From NCBI RefSeq assembly GCF_001460935.1, contig NZ_LN906597.1:1753497-1817496 (forward strand): 64,000 bases of DNA. Reading direction: 5' to 3'. Positions 39,657 to 49,927 of the stretch are shown here, one piece after another. This stretch comes from Candidatus Ichthyocystis hellenicum. Its GTDB lineage: Bacteria > Pseudomonadota > Gammaproteobacteria > Burkholderiales > 2013Ark19i. The position numbers were made by a program, and so were the translations under genes. The notes below the pieces were generated by a model. It did no database searches. It was not told the DNA's origin and was given only the letters and a program-made list of their open reading frames with translations. How positions within the stretch are numbered: the first letter of the stretch is position 1; each line of letters begins with the position of its first letter.

Positions 39657-40520
39657 TTATGGAATTTTAGCTTCGGTCACAATTTTTCTACTTAACACTC
39701 TGACTGCACGGTTGGCAACACCAAAAATTTTTAAACGAGAACGTTTACATCTTAGCAATAAAAACATAAAAGTAAAAATTAACATAGTTGCAAAAAAAAT
39801 AACCGATAAATCCATTATTGGATCAGTTGTTGATGTATCAAGACCAAACCTTGATATAGGATCAACCGTTGAAGTAATAGCCTCTGAAATTGATGTAGGA
39901 ACAGTATCATTAAAGTAATCGTACAAATTGGGACAATAATTAATATCTGCAGAGTAAACGTTCATCCTTCTAAGAGCAGATCCATAAGAAAAATCGCTGT
40001 CTATATTTACTTGTAATATCCTCTTCGCAAAACTAATTCTTACCGCAAATTGATTCAGTAACCAATAGAAACTACTTTTCAATTGCGCTATAATAAGTCC
40101 CGCTTGATGATCATCAGTAGAGTCCCTGGAAAATTTCTCCGAATCACCAAGAACAGATTTTAATGCCGGTATCACATCAATACTCAAATAGTAAGCATGG
40201 GAAGAGTTCTGAAACAACCTAAAAGATTCGTCGGCTCTTGATTGCAAAAAAATCAAGGCACATGCCCTTGATTTCAATAATTCCCACCTCAATTCAGAAA
40301 TAGTTTCGGCATCAGCACAATCAACAAGATTAGCTAGTATAGAAAAACAAAGAGCAGCCTTACCAAGTGCTCTATTAGAAAATTTACTAATCCTACTAAT
40401 TGCATTGTAAGGAATAACAACAGGTGAAAATGAGTCAATCAACGAATATTCTCCAGATAAATTACTACTATCATCACCAACTGTATTCAAAAAACTAACA
40501 TTAAACCTTTTCATTACCAT
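39657..40520 (-). CDS. SFN/FLN-family membrane-anchored protein (member 2)
   Basis: Function unknown. The 287-residue frame starts at 40520; an ATG two codons later gives MKRFNVSFLN, the exact family signature, and may be the true start. Features in order: hydrophobic stretch ending DCADAE (about 52-72), the motif SRACALIFLQSRADE (about 84-98), CPNLYDYFND (about 196), a membrane helix (about 236-258) and a basic tail RCKRSRLKIFGVANRAVRVL. It is the closest relative of the gene at 40659-41498, with the same DDHQA motif and tail, so the two are probably a tandem duplication. Confidence 0.75.
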   Translation of the reverse strand: MVMKRFNVSFLNTVGDDSSNLSGEYSLIDSFSPVVIPYNAISRISKFSNRALGKAALCFSILANLVDCADAETISELRWELLKSRACALIFLQSRADESFRLFQNSSHAYYLSIDVIPALKSVLGDSEKFSRDSTDDHQAGLIIAQLKSSFYWLLNQFAVRISFAKRILQVNIDSDFSYGSALRRMNVYSADINYCPNLYDYFNDTVPTSISEAITSTVDPISRFGLDTSTTDPIMDLSVIFFATMLIFTFMFLLLRCKRSRLKIFGVANRAVRVLSRKIVTEAKIP

Positions 40521-40658
40521 TATTATACATTCCCACTTCTGGTATCCTCAAAACACCACAAACACAGCACTATCATTATCGTAAAAATACACAACTCAAC
40601 AAAAACCAACTTTATAATTTTACCAAGTCTTTTATCACAAAAACATATGGATTTTTTA

Positions 40659-41498
40659 TTAATCCAAGATTCTCCTACCCATAACTCTAACTGCACGCTT
40701 TGCAACACCAAAAATTTTTAAACGAGAACATTTACATCTTAGTAATAAAAATAAGAAGATAAAACTAAATACAATCGCTCCCAAAATAACTAATAAACTT
40801 CTCATATAATCCACATAATCAGTTGTCGATATAGTAGTATCTGTTGTTAGAATGTCGATATTGTCGTCAACGTAATCATACAAATCTGGACAGTGCCTAA
40901 TGTTTCCAACATAAAATCTATATTTCTCTGAATCAAGTAAACGAGGATCGTATTTTTCCATATCTACTGGTAAAACTTTACTGGCTTTAAATAGTATTGA
41001 AGCCAATTCACTTAATATCGATTTTATCTTGTTATTCAATTGCATTATGACGACGTTGGCTTGATGATCATCAGCCGAGCTCCTTCTGAAAAAAGACAAT
41101 TCACCAATTATATGACCTAACGATGGAACTATAGCGATTTTATAATACTCCCCGCTATAAGAACCATTGGAAATTCTGTATAAATACCTACTCATTTCAT
41201 CAGATTTCGACTGCAAAAAAAGCATGGAGCACACTCTTGATTTCAATACCTCCCACTTTGGGTCAGAAATAATCTCAGAACCAGCACTACCAATGAGACT
41301 AACAAGAATAGAAGAAACAATAACAGTTTTAACAAGTGCCCTATTATATAATCCACCAATTCTTTTCATCGAATCGGTAGGAACAACAACCTGTAAAACC
41401 GGACCTAATGAAGAAGGTAAACTAGCATCATCTAAAGACAAATTATTACATCCATCTTCTTTAGCCGTGTTCAAAAAATCTATATCAGACATAACCAT
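40659..41498 (-). CDS. SFN/FLN-family membrane-anchored protein (member 3)
   Basis: Function unknown. ATG at 41498 gives MVMSDIDFLN, the family signature, with GAGAG upstream. The 279-residue protein has a hydrophobic stretch ending IGSAGSE (about 55-77), the motif SRVCSMLFLQSKSDEM (about 88-103), SADDHQANVVIMQLNNK, CPDLYDYVDD, a membrane helix (about 232-255) and the tail RCKCSRLKIFGVAKRAVRVM. The external part is about 155 residues. It is tandem with member 2, separated by 138 bases. Confidence 0.76.
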   Translation of the reverse strand: MVMSDIDFLNTAKEDGCNNLSLDDASLPSSLGPVLQVVVPTDSMKRIGGLYNRALVKTVIVSSILVSLIGSAGSEIISDPKWEVLKSRVCSMLFLQSKSDEMSRYLYRISNGSYSGEYYKIAIVPSLGHIIGELSFFRRSSADDHQANVVIMQLNNKIKSILSELASILFKASKVLPVDMEKYDPRLLDSEKYRFYVGNIRHCPDLYDYVDDNIDILTTDTTISTTDYVDYMRSLLVILGAIVFSFIFLFLLLRCKCSRLKIFGVAKRAVRVMGRRILD

Positions 41499-42044
41499 TT
41501 ACAGTACTCTCGAAAAAACGTATCTAAATTATATTGCCATAGTGCAACAAGAAACATTTCAAAAAAAGTAATATTTTAACTCTACTAACTGATCAAATAC
41601 CTATAAAGTAATTTTACATTTAAGGCACGATAAAATAGGAAAATGCTTTATAATAATTATACCATCATACTAGGAAACAATTGGCGCATTACATAATCTA
41701 CATCGTCATGATACAGCACTTTCACTCATGTAATGGATCAAGAAAATTATCACGCCCCAAATATACTATATTAAATTTATTTAATGTGACTAAAAATTAG
41801 TTATACATATTCAAAAATATTTACCTCCCTTAATTATAATTAAAAGATTAGGACAAAATAATTAGGCAACATCAAAGCTAGCACAATATAATTTTAATGA
41901 TTATATAATATGTGCAAAATAATAAGTATAATATGAAATTAATTATCCATTAATCACTAAAAACAAGAATAAAAGCAACTCAAAAAATTAATGACATGAA
42001 TTAATATATAGATCCTAATATAGAATTAATTGCACTCGTAGTCA
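41499..42044. other. AT-rich gene-free stretch
   Basis: No gene or recognisable remnant is seen. Confidence 0.45.
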
Positions 42045-43262
42045 TTACACCAACAAATCATCACGCTCCCGCTCCCCCCCCAGTACTTCCCTTACATAAC
42101 CACCATCTACTCGTGCAGGTAATGGAGCAAGCCATGGAAATTCCGATGAATCATCCCTTCTACATCTAGTTTTTTTTCTAGATTCACAACAAATACTCTC
42201 ACCACGTCTGCATTTTTTCGTACTAGAACACCTATATCCCAAAAAGAAAAATACCAAAGCAACTATGAATATAGTTACCGCAAAAGAAATCAACATAGTT
42301 TCCTTAGATATTAAAGACATAATATATTTAAAGTCATATTTACTTACTGATACATCAGAAGCAGAAAATATTGATGCATTTGATGCAAACATCGATGTGG
42401 TATTAATTGCAGTAGCATCTAAAAGCTGTGAAATAGTGGAAAGTGCAAGTGTTGACGTAGTGGTAGGTGCAAATGTCACCGTAGTAGAAGATGCAAGTGT
42501 CGACGTAGTAGCAGGTGCAAGTATTAACATGGTAGCAGCTGCAAGCGTTGACGTAGTAGTAGGTGCAAGTGTTGATGTAGTGGTAGGTGCAAGTGTTGAT
42601 GTAGTAACAGATACCTCCGTTGTTGTAGTAATTGCATCAACAATAAATTCACTTATAGTTGGACAATATGTAACATCTACTCTACCCCTTCTAATAATCC
42701 TACTAATAATATTAGCAGGATCTTCTCCGTATAATCCTACTGATTTTAATCTTGTCAAGAAATCCAAAATCATAGAATTTACTTTAGATCCTAATTGTGA
42801 TGAAATAAGTTCTAAAAGTTGATGGTTTCCAACATATGAACTTTTTACAAGTTTACTTGATGCAGCAACAGACATTAACTCTTTTTCAGCATTATAGGAG
42901 TATGATCTTAACCTAGGATTTTCTTCTTTAAAGCTATCAAAAGATGATTCAATAAAAATTATGGCACACATGCTTGATCCCAATGACCCCCAAAGCTCTT
43001 CAACATAGGCCGACAAATCACTATCTTCAACAGCATTAGCATTTCCAACGAAGGCACTAATTACAGTGGAAAGCAAAACAGCCTTAACAAGAAAAGGAAT
43101 TTTTCTCCGCCCCAAATTAGGTAAATCACAAATTCTATTTATTACATTGCATGGAACCGTAATCTGGGAAAACGAACTAAGCAGCGAATAGTTATCAATT
43201 GAATCACTGCATCCACTATCATTACCAGCTGCATTTAAAAAACCAATATTAGTCGTTACCAC
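42045..43262 (-). CDS. SFN/FLN-family membrane-anchored protein with Thr/Ser-rich stalk (member 4)
   Basis: Function unknown. The GTG at 43262 is chosen because AGGA lies 9 bases upstream and the product opens MVTTNIGFLN, the family signature; the ATG at 43271 abuts the ribosome site. The 405-residue protein has a hydrophobic stretch ending GNANA (about 55-78), the motif SSMCAIIFIESSFD, CPTISEF, then a stalk of repeated TTSTLAP-type units (about 215-290), a helix (about 320-345) and a tail starting FFLGYRCSSTKKC. The stalk and FLGYR tail link it to the family at 55.7-60 kb. The stalk could be heavily O-modified or act as a spacer. Confidence 0.75.
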   Translation of the reverse strand: MVTTNIGFLNAAGNDSGCSDSIDNYSLLSSFSQITVPCNVINRICDLPNLGRRKIPFLVKAVLLSTVISAFVGNANAVEDSDLSAYVEELWGSLGSSMCAIIFIESSFDSFKEENPRLRSYSYNAEKELMSVAASSKLVKSSYVGNHQLLELISSQLGSKVNSMILDFLTRLKSVGLYGEDPANIISRIIRRGRVDVTYCPTISEFIVDAITTTTEVSVTTSTLAPTTTSTLAPTTTSTLAAATMLILAPATTSTLASSTTVTFAPTTTSTLALSTISQLLDATAINTTSMFASNASIFSASDVSVSKYDFKYIMSLISKETMLISFAVTIFIVALVFFFLGYRCSSTKKCRRGESICCESRKKTRCRRDDSSEFPWLAPLPARVDGGYVREVLGGERERDDLLV

Positions 43263-44609
43263 TCTCGTCATTCCTATAAAGTTTTCAATATGACTTCATA
43301 GTATAAGATGGGTACTTTCGATAAAAGCAAGTCTTTAACTTCGATAATTAGTTATATTAACAAATTGTTTATCAAATAGTTTTACATAAAGTACAATAAA
43401 GCATCGCATGTATTTTAATACTTCATAATTAATTAACAATAAATAATTATATTATATTACCATCAACTAAAAAACATAATTAATATATAGATAAAGTGAT
43501 GACAAAATTAATAGATAAAAAACAAGTCGCAACCGCAATTTTTAAAAATCTACAAATTATCCATGAGCGCTCCAAATAAACTCGTCATTATCATGATAAA
43601 TAGACTTTCATTACTATGCGAATTAAAATTGATGATGATGATATAAAAAATTAGTGTGGTGCCACTAAATTTGTCATCTATCTTCTTTAAAATAGAAAAA
43701 CATTAATTTTAACTTTCTAGGATAATCACTAATAATTTAGTAAAATAATTCCCGTCAACGCTCAATAATGCTTAACGCAAAAATAAAATCATGTAATACC
43801 TAAATAAAAATCACAATTTTATTAACTAGCTAGAAAAAATTCATAAAAAATATAAAAATGCATCAAGACAATAGTGCAGATATAAAATCTAAAACTAGCA
43901 CCAATAAAATTAAAAATTACTGATTTAAATATATGAAACAACAATAACTTTAAAAATGAAAACATACCATTTTATCACCGCATAACAACTCATATAATAA
44001 GCACAACATAATTATAAATCTACTATCCCCAAAACAGTATCAAACACCATAACTACCAACCTCTTCCTTATGCAGCACCATTTGTTACAATAACAAATAA
44101 CTATACCCATAATTTTTTCTAAAAACCTCATCTTGATTAATATTATATTTTCGTATATATCTTTGGAGAAAAAACACACTTTTCTCCAAAGATTTCAAAG
44201 AAAAAACTCATACAGCAAATACATAAATCATAACTGCCATTATTGATTACGATAAAATCAGTTCAGTACCTGATCTTACTGTTACAGTATTAAATTTTGT
44301 GGTAAATACTTCTTATAGATTAATAATCCATGTAAATTTGAGCAACCATATATATCTTTCACATTATAATTATGTTCATTGAACATAATTATAATAATAG
44401 CATTATCAATGTATAGTATTATTGATCTATAATCCTTTTAACTTCGATAATATAATCCATCTCCCTATAACAGATATAATTATTTTTAACATCGGGTAAT
44501 GTGTAGATCATTATTAGTAATAATTACACAAAGATCAACAGGAATGGTAAGACAACTAACACAACCAATATATTTTAACTATGATACCATCTAGTATTGT
44601 AACAATTTT
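43263..44609. other. Gene-free stretch with two perfect hairpins
   Basis: No coding frame is supported. At 44159-44193 ATCTTTGGAGAAAA pairs perfectly with TTTTCTCCAAAGAT around a 7-base loop. At 44363-44395 ATTATAATTATGTTCA and its exact complement flank one base. They could be terminators of lost genes, or ends of a small RNA. Confidence 0.55.
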
Positions 44610-44720
44610 CACATAAGTAGCAGACAAATCTTCTTATTTAGGTGATGATATATAATATCTGACCTCAAACTTATCAACATCTGATTCTAATATAAGAAAA
44701 GCACACAAATGCCCTGTGAA
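44610..44720 (-). pseudogene. Fragment carrying the family Cys-motif
   Basis: On the minus strand it reads GHLCAFLILESDVDKF, matching ICKLLILESTFDNI and SRVCDFIVLKLNIERI of the intact members. The frame stops soon after at about 44640 and has no start. It is an isolated relic. Confidence 0.55.
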
Positions 44721-44732
44721 AGAAAAATTATA

Positions 44733-46070
44733 TTTACTTCAGTCCCAGTTAACTAACACTCAAATTAAAATTAGAAATTATAATGCACTAATATAATTAC
44801 CATCAAATTCAAAGTAAGGATATTTACTTCCTTACAATGAAATTGTGGATATGAATTAAGAAAAAAATTTACTGATTTAGATCATAAATACATTATAACC
44901 AACTTGACAATTATAATTGCTCAATTTCGATACTAGACATCACAATTTTTCTTCCAGAATCCATATCTGACATTTGTAAAGATGGCAAATAATCAACTGG
45001 AGACCTCACTAACTCAAGATCTTTTATTCTATGACTATCTTTTTTTATATACTTGCTTGGATATCCACCAAAAATACGTTTTTTTAGGCGAAAACACGCT
45101 AATAATAAAAATAACATGGAAAAAATTAATACTGTAGCTATAGAAATTATCTCTGCACCTTTTTTAGATAGCACAGATGGAGATATCGACGGAGACGGAC
45201 AAACTAAATCATTAGTCGGTTCCTCAAAAACAAAGAAATCACTTAAATCTTTGCAACCACCCAAATGTATCCTTCCACAATTATCAACATGGGAATAATA
45301 AAAATTTATATAATCGTCTGAATCTACACCTTGGGATAGTAACCCATTACGTATACTACTGTAATAATGGTACACTCTACTAAACGAATCATGTAACTCA
45401 TTATTTGAAAAAGCACTAGAAGTTACAATTCGGTCCATACCGAATGAAGATATTAACTCTTTTCCTACATCATAATCAGAAAGACCTAATTGTTCGAATA
45501 CTAGAGGGTAATCAACACTTATTCTTTCAATATTTAATTTTAACACGATAAAATCACACACACGCGATGCAGATAACAATACAGATGGAAATCTCTCCTC
45601 ATCAAAGCTTTCATCAGTAAATACATTATTAATCATTTTTTGACCAGCAACACCATCAATAAAATAACCAAATAAAGATGACGCCATAAGAGACTTAGAA
45701 ATAAAAACAATTGTTCTTTTAAGAGCGCTAAAATTCCCCTTTATCACAGATCCATCATCTGCAACATCCTGAGAAATACAACGAAGCGAGGAACAAGATT
45801 GTACATCTATTGCGCTTGATGTACATTCAGTTGAATCATCAACTTTATTAAACGAATTAACATTAGATATCACCATCTCTAATACCCCGATAAAATTTCA
45901 ATAATCGATACATTATATATCTCTATTTTTTTACATAAAATAACTTTCAATATTTATCATACTAATTAATTAACAAGTTATGCATAAAATAATATTGTTT
46001 ATCTTTAAACAAAATATGATATGAAAATAATTTAATGATGATTAAACTTCACAGTAGTAAGTAGATGCAG
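44733..46070. repeat. Left arm of a 1.3-kb inverted duplication
   Basis: Reverse complement of 49928-51281, nearly base for base, including the gene, its leader and its 3' flank. gcatctactt marks one end (46070 and 49928) and ttagttaactgggactgaa the other. Confidence 0.85.
44911..45876 (-). CDS. SFN/FLN-family membrane-anchored protein (member 5; inverted twin of 50122-51090)
   Basis: Function unknown. The product opens MVISNVNSFN, the family signature; GGGG lies 9 bases before the ATG. The 321-residue protein has a hydrophobic stretch ending DGVAGQ (about 50-79), the motif SRVCDFIVLKLNIERI, the Cys motif GGCKDLSDFFVF, a helix GAEIISIATVLIFSMLFLLLACF (about 240-262) and a tail RLKKRIFGGYPSKYIKKD ending in an acidic SSIEIEQL. 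It is nearly identical to the plus-strand gene at 50122-51090. Confidence 0.78.
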   Translation of the reverse strand: MVISNVNSFNKVDDSTECTSSAIDVQSCSSLRCISQDVADDGSVIKGNFSALKRTIVFISKSLMASSLFGYFIDGVAGQKMINNVFTDESFDEERFPSVLLSASRVCDFIVLKLNIERISVDYPLVFEQLGLSDYDVGKELISSFGMDRIVTSSAFSNNELHDSFSRVYHYYSSIRNGLLSQGVDSDDYINFYYSHVDNCGRIHLGGCKDLSDFFVFEEPTNDLVCPSPSISPSVLSKKGAEIISIATVLIFSMLFLLLACFRLKKRIFGGYPSKYIKKDSHRIKDLELVRSPVDYLPSLQMSDMDSGRKIVMSSIEIEQL

Positions 46071-46830
46071 GTTATTTAATATAATATTATAACTATAATG
46101 TTGGTAATTTTTATTAAGAAAATAGGTAATTATATCATTGATACTACAATGAATACCAAGTGCACAAATATGCGCAACATCTACTTAAAATAGGGAAGAT
46201 ATTAAATAAAGTTACGTAATTTCATAAGAATATGAATTAATGAGTATTTTAAACATAAACTAATAATTATCACCGATATAAAAACTACTATGTTGATAAT
46301 ATTATATTTCATGCCATATTATTAATTTATAGCAACTTACATAATGGAAGTAATAATTGCCCCGAAACTACTTCCTGGTTAATACTCTAAGACAATAAAA
46401 ATTACAATAAATTTGCAACAAAGCTAGATTAATTATCAATTAAACATGAACAAAATTTATCATTTATTAAATTAAAAACACATCATAAAAATTTCTGAAT
46501 TTAGTACACCGAATACTTTCATTACTTATATCTATTTATAACATGAACAGAAATAAAATTAATTATTATTCACACTAGAAAAATATCAAGATAATAGCAA
46601 CATAATTTATACTATCTAGAACTAAGGATAAAAATCATCAAATACCATGAATACAATCGGTTTAAAAATAATAATAATTATTTCATTAGTACTAACAATA
46701 CAACAAATACAATACAACAAATGCTGAATCTAAAATCAACATCATCATCTTTATAGTGTCTAAAAACACACCATAAAACAATCACAGATGGACATTGAGC
46801 ATCAAAAACATGCTTTAAGTTGACCAATAA
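45980..46830. repeat. Direct-repeat segment (copy at 51690-52484)
   Basis: Noncoding AT-rich sequence between two family genes. gtaagtagatgcaggttatttaatataat and the following 700 bases recur in the same orientation at 51750-52484 with scattered changes. No gene is seen in 45877-46837. Confidence 0.8.
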
Positions 46831-46837
46831 AAAACAC

Positions 46838-47821
46838 CTATGTTACCTCTAGCACCTCTAAATCTACTTCTTCATCCTGACTATCATCACCTATTTGTAA
46901 AGATAATGGGTCACCACTCGAATAAAAATCTACTAATCCTAGGTCTACTCTTCTATCGCTATCTTTTTCAATTGATTTTAAACTCATATTCTTTTTAAAA
47001 TTACATCCTCTGAAGCGAAAACACATTAATAAGTAAAATATCAAAGCAAATATTAAAAAACCTACCACAAAAATAATCGCTACAGTATCTCTAGATAAAT
47101 AAGATGTTGGCGAAACAACCAAATCACCACATGCTGTAACCTGAGTTGGAAAAATATCGGTTAAATGGTTAAGTATTGATTTATGATGCTTAGACACAAA
47201 AAATTTACTTAATCTTGGACAACCGCAAAAAGTCACCATATTATCGTTAACAGCTATAGTGATATTAGGAATATAAGACGAAATAATTTTTTGATCTTTG
47301 TGCTCTAATCGTAATATATTAAGCAACATTTCTTCATAATAAGATTCAAACTTTAACATCTCATTAACAACTGAGCCTGAAATGCGTTCTTCATTTTCAA
47401 TATAACTCTTCCCGAGTAATGACTTCAAATGTGATCCAACATCAACAATAGGAAGCTCTCTTAGTTTAACTAAAGAAGGATGATTAAGCTTAATATTATC
47501 AAAAGTTGATTCAAGTATAAGTAATTTACATATACTCAATGATAATAGCATACCAATTGATCCTTCACGAAAAACTTGAGCATCAACCCCTCCAATAAAA
47601 CTGCCAAACACAGTCGATAACATAACTGCACTAGCAAGAAAGCATGGTGCTTTTTTAATTTTCATGGCAGCCAACTTGCAAATTTCTCTTATAGAATCGC
47701 TACCCGTAGTAATCTGTGAAACTAAACTAAATGGAGGATGATAGCGCGATATATACCTGGCTGAACCATTGCACTCACAATCACTAAATGAATTAAAGGA
47801 ATTAACATTAGGATTTTCCAT
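46838..47821 (-). CDS. SFN/FLN-family membrane-anchored protein (member 6)
   Basis: Function unknown. The product opens MENPNVNSFN, the family signature. The 327-residue protein has a hydrophobic stretch ending GGVDAQVF (about 57-82, very like VTDAQIF of member 1), the motif LSICKLLILESTFDNI, the Cys motif FCGCPRLSKFF, a helix TVAIIFVVGFLIFALIFYLLMCF (about 247-269) and an acidic tail DSQDEEVDLEVLEVT. The external part is about 165 residues. This gene is missing from the duplicate of its neighbourhood at 51690-53800, where a deletion joins its flanks. Confidence 0.76.
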   Translation of the reverse strand: MENPNVNSFNSFSDCECNGSARYISRYHPPFSLVSQITTGSDSIREICKLAAMKIKKAPCFLASAVMLSTVFGSFIGGVDAQVFREGSIGMLLSLSICKLLILESTFDNIKLNHPSLVKLRELPIVDVGSHLKSLLGKSYIENEERISGSVVNEMLKFESYYEEMLLNILRLEHKDQKIISSYIPNITIAVNDNMVTFCGCPRLSKFFVSKHHKSILNHLTDIFPTQVTACGDLVVSPTSYLSRDTVAIIFVVGFLIFALIFYLLMCFRFRGCNFKKNMSLKSIEKDSDRRVDLGLVDFYSSGDPLSLQIGDDSQDEEVDLEVLEVT

Positions 47822-48184
47822 TTCTGAACCGCCTGTAAAATTGCAACTATCGACACACTATATACAGATTAACATCCTTAATAAAAGAAATTTATAAGAT
47901 TTGATTAATTACTAATTAACAAAATGGATTGATTTATATCTCAATAAAATACGCAAATGACCACACCTTACTTTAATTTCCTAAAAACAAGTAATTGTAA
48001 TTATACGCCATACATACTGCAAATATAATATTGGAAAAAAGAATTAATTACCAAAATAATTACTGTAAAAAAATAGTTACCGTATTAACCGACGAGCAAC
48101 TATTAGTGCGCAAGGTTATAAATCATTAATAAGAAAATAAAAATTACAACAATATTTAATAATAAAACAAACAATGCTACTTTT
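47822..48184. other. AT-rich gene-free stretch
   Basis: Upstream flank of member 6; nothing recognised. Confidence 0.45.
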
Positions 48185-48260
48185 CTAGCGACATACAAAA
48201 TCAATCTCTTCAATAATAATATCAGACATCACAACTACCTCTTCTTATCCATGATTATTT
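48185..48260 (-). pseudogene. C-terminal tail relic of a family member
   Basis: On the minus strand it reads EEVVVMSDIIIEEIDF, close to GREIVMSSIEIE and EEVMKSYIEIEELDLE at the ends of intact members. It has no upstream frame. Confidence 0.5.
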
Positions 48261-48719
48261 GACTTATGAGCCACACCAAGAAATATTTTTGATAAAAAAT
48301 ACAATAAATAAACAGTTGATAGTCACATATTATATTAGCATAAAAAAGTAAGTTTGTTCTCGCAGCAACTGCAAACAATAGCTACTTTTAATTACTTAAG
48401 TAAAAACACTGAGTAACAATTGTCGTAATTAAATACGGGTACAATAAATACATAAGATTTAATATTTTCAAATTATAATTTCTCATAAAATCCTTAAAAC
48501 TCTAGCAAATTTATTAAACATAGCACATTAAATTATCACGATAATAAATCTAATACCACATGGAATGGAAATGATAATATAGACTTAAATTTAGTCATAC
48601 ATTCACAGATAAGGCCAAAATATAACAACATCGATAACTTCACAATGTAAGTAAGACAGGATCCGTAGCAATGGTAAAAAATTAAAAACATCACAAGTAC
48701 TAATATCAATATAAAGTGA

Positions 48720-48745
48720 TGCCAGCAATCAATTTTTTGCTGGCA
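48720..48745 (-). terminator. Conserved hairpin downstream of the unit-1 relic
   Basis: TGCCAGCAA pairs with TTGCTGGCA around 8 bases. It recurs at about 52551-52576 and 54662-54684 in units 2 and 3, always downstream of the same minus-strand gene. Confidence 0.6.
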
Positions 48746-48929
48746 ATTAAACATTTAATCAATGAAACACAATAACAATAAATGACTAAATGAAATTTTA
48801 TTATCATCATTTATGATTGCAACAATATCACTATACTCACTGTACCTACTATCATAAAACATAAACAACAAGCCACTACACCGATTTAATAAGTATGATA
48901 GAATATCACCCACGAAAATAGTGCCTATG

Positions 48930-49290
48930 TTAGAAACGATAATCTATTCTCATTCTAAGCTTCGATATCTTGTCCTTCATTGAATTGACAGTAGTTCTGC
49001 ACCAACTACTACTCCTACACTTTCCTAAAACAAAATTAACAACAATCCCTAAAAGAAAAATTAACGATAAGAACAATGATATTACCCCCACTGGCTCTTT
49101 ATCCATACTATTGAGGCCAAAATTATCAATTATTATATCGTTTCCTGGGATCATCCCGAGAATATATTTATTAATATCCTTGAAATATACAGAAGATATA
49201 TTAAGGCATTCTGATCCTATACCACAGTTCTTATCTGTGTTCATGACATTGCGGCGTGTTTCACGAGTTACAGGACACTTAGTGACAACA
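48930..49290 (-). pseudogene. Truncated C-terminal part of the 54809-type gene
   Basis: The frame CPVTRETRRNVMNTDKNCGIGSECLNIS ... EPVGVISLFLSLIFLLGIVVNF ... KISKLRMRI matches the last 110 or so residues of the gene at 54809-55561, including the membrane helix and the basic tail. The first half is missing: the flank before the normal start joins straight to CPVT. It may still be translated as 104 residues from the ATG at 49244. Confidence 0.65.
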
Positions 49291-49927
49291 TCATTTAATT
49301 TGCACTACGTTTTTATTATATATTATCCACAAATACAGAAATCATTAACTATGTGTCAATAAAATTAATAATTATCTCAACAACACGTACAAACAATTTC
49401 TATTTTTTCTATAATACAAATTGTCATAATTTGCATGAAACGTTGCAAATAAATTAAGATACTAAGATTAAGATCCAAAAACATGTTATCCGGCAATATA
49501 AAATATATACAATAATTTATTGATTAAAATTTACAACTTAATTTTGTTATTATATATTTAAAGCATGAAAAAATATCATTTTCTAATAAAAATAAGCGTA
49601 AATTTAGAACGTATTTATAATGCAGCAAGACAAAATCATCATAATCACTTCTAGATTGGAATATTTATTAACCAATACAATGATTAAAATTTATGAATTC
49701 ATATCACAAAAGTTGAAATATTAATTTATTAAAGTACGACAATAATACATTAATAATTATTATTAATAAAATTATGAAAGATATGATCGTGCAATCAGTT
49801 GTCGAGTATAATTTTTAATCTCAACAAAAATATATTCAGATTCGCCAAAGGAAATTATTGTGTTCAATAAAGATAGTAGAACTAACAACATATACAATTC
49901 TGGATGCCAAAATTATGGAAATCAATA
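49291..49927. other. AT-rich stretch, part of repeat unit 1
   Basis: No gene. It matches 53690-54215 base for base over long runs, for example catgaaacgttgcaaataaatt. Confidence 0.6.

Larger units (their letters stand above)
48290..49870. repeat. Segmental repeat unit 1
   Basis: Shares long stretches with 52485-54220 (unit 2) and 54221-55707 (unit 3), for example caatcaattttttgctggcaat near 48727 and ggatccgtagcaatggtaaaa near 48660. Each unit contains the same minus-strand gene in a different state. Confidence 0.8.

Noticed and set aside
42265..42822. Plus-strand frame of 185 codons opposite the Thr-rich stalk gene
   Set aside because: Antisense shadow of a repetitive codon pattern; the family alignment supports the minus strand.
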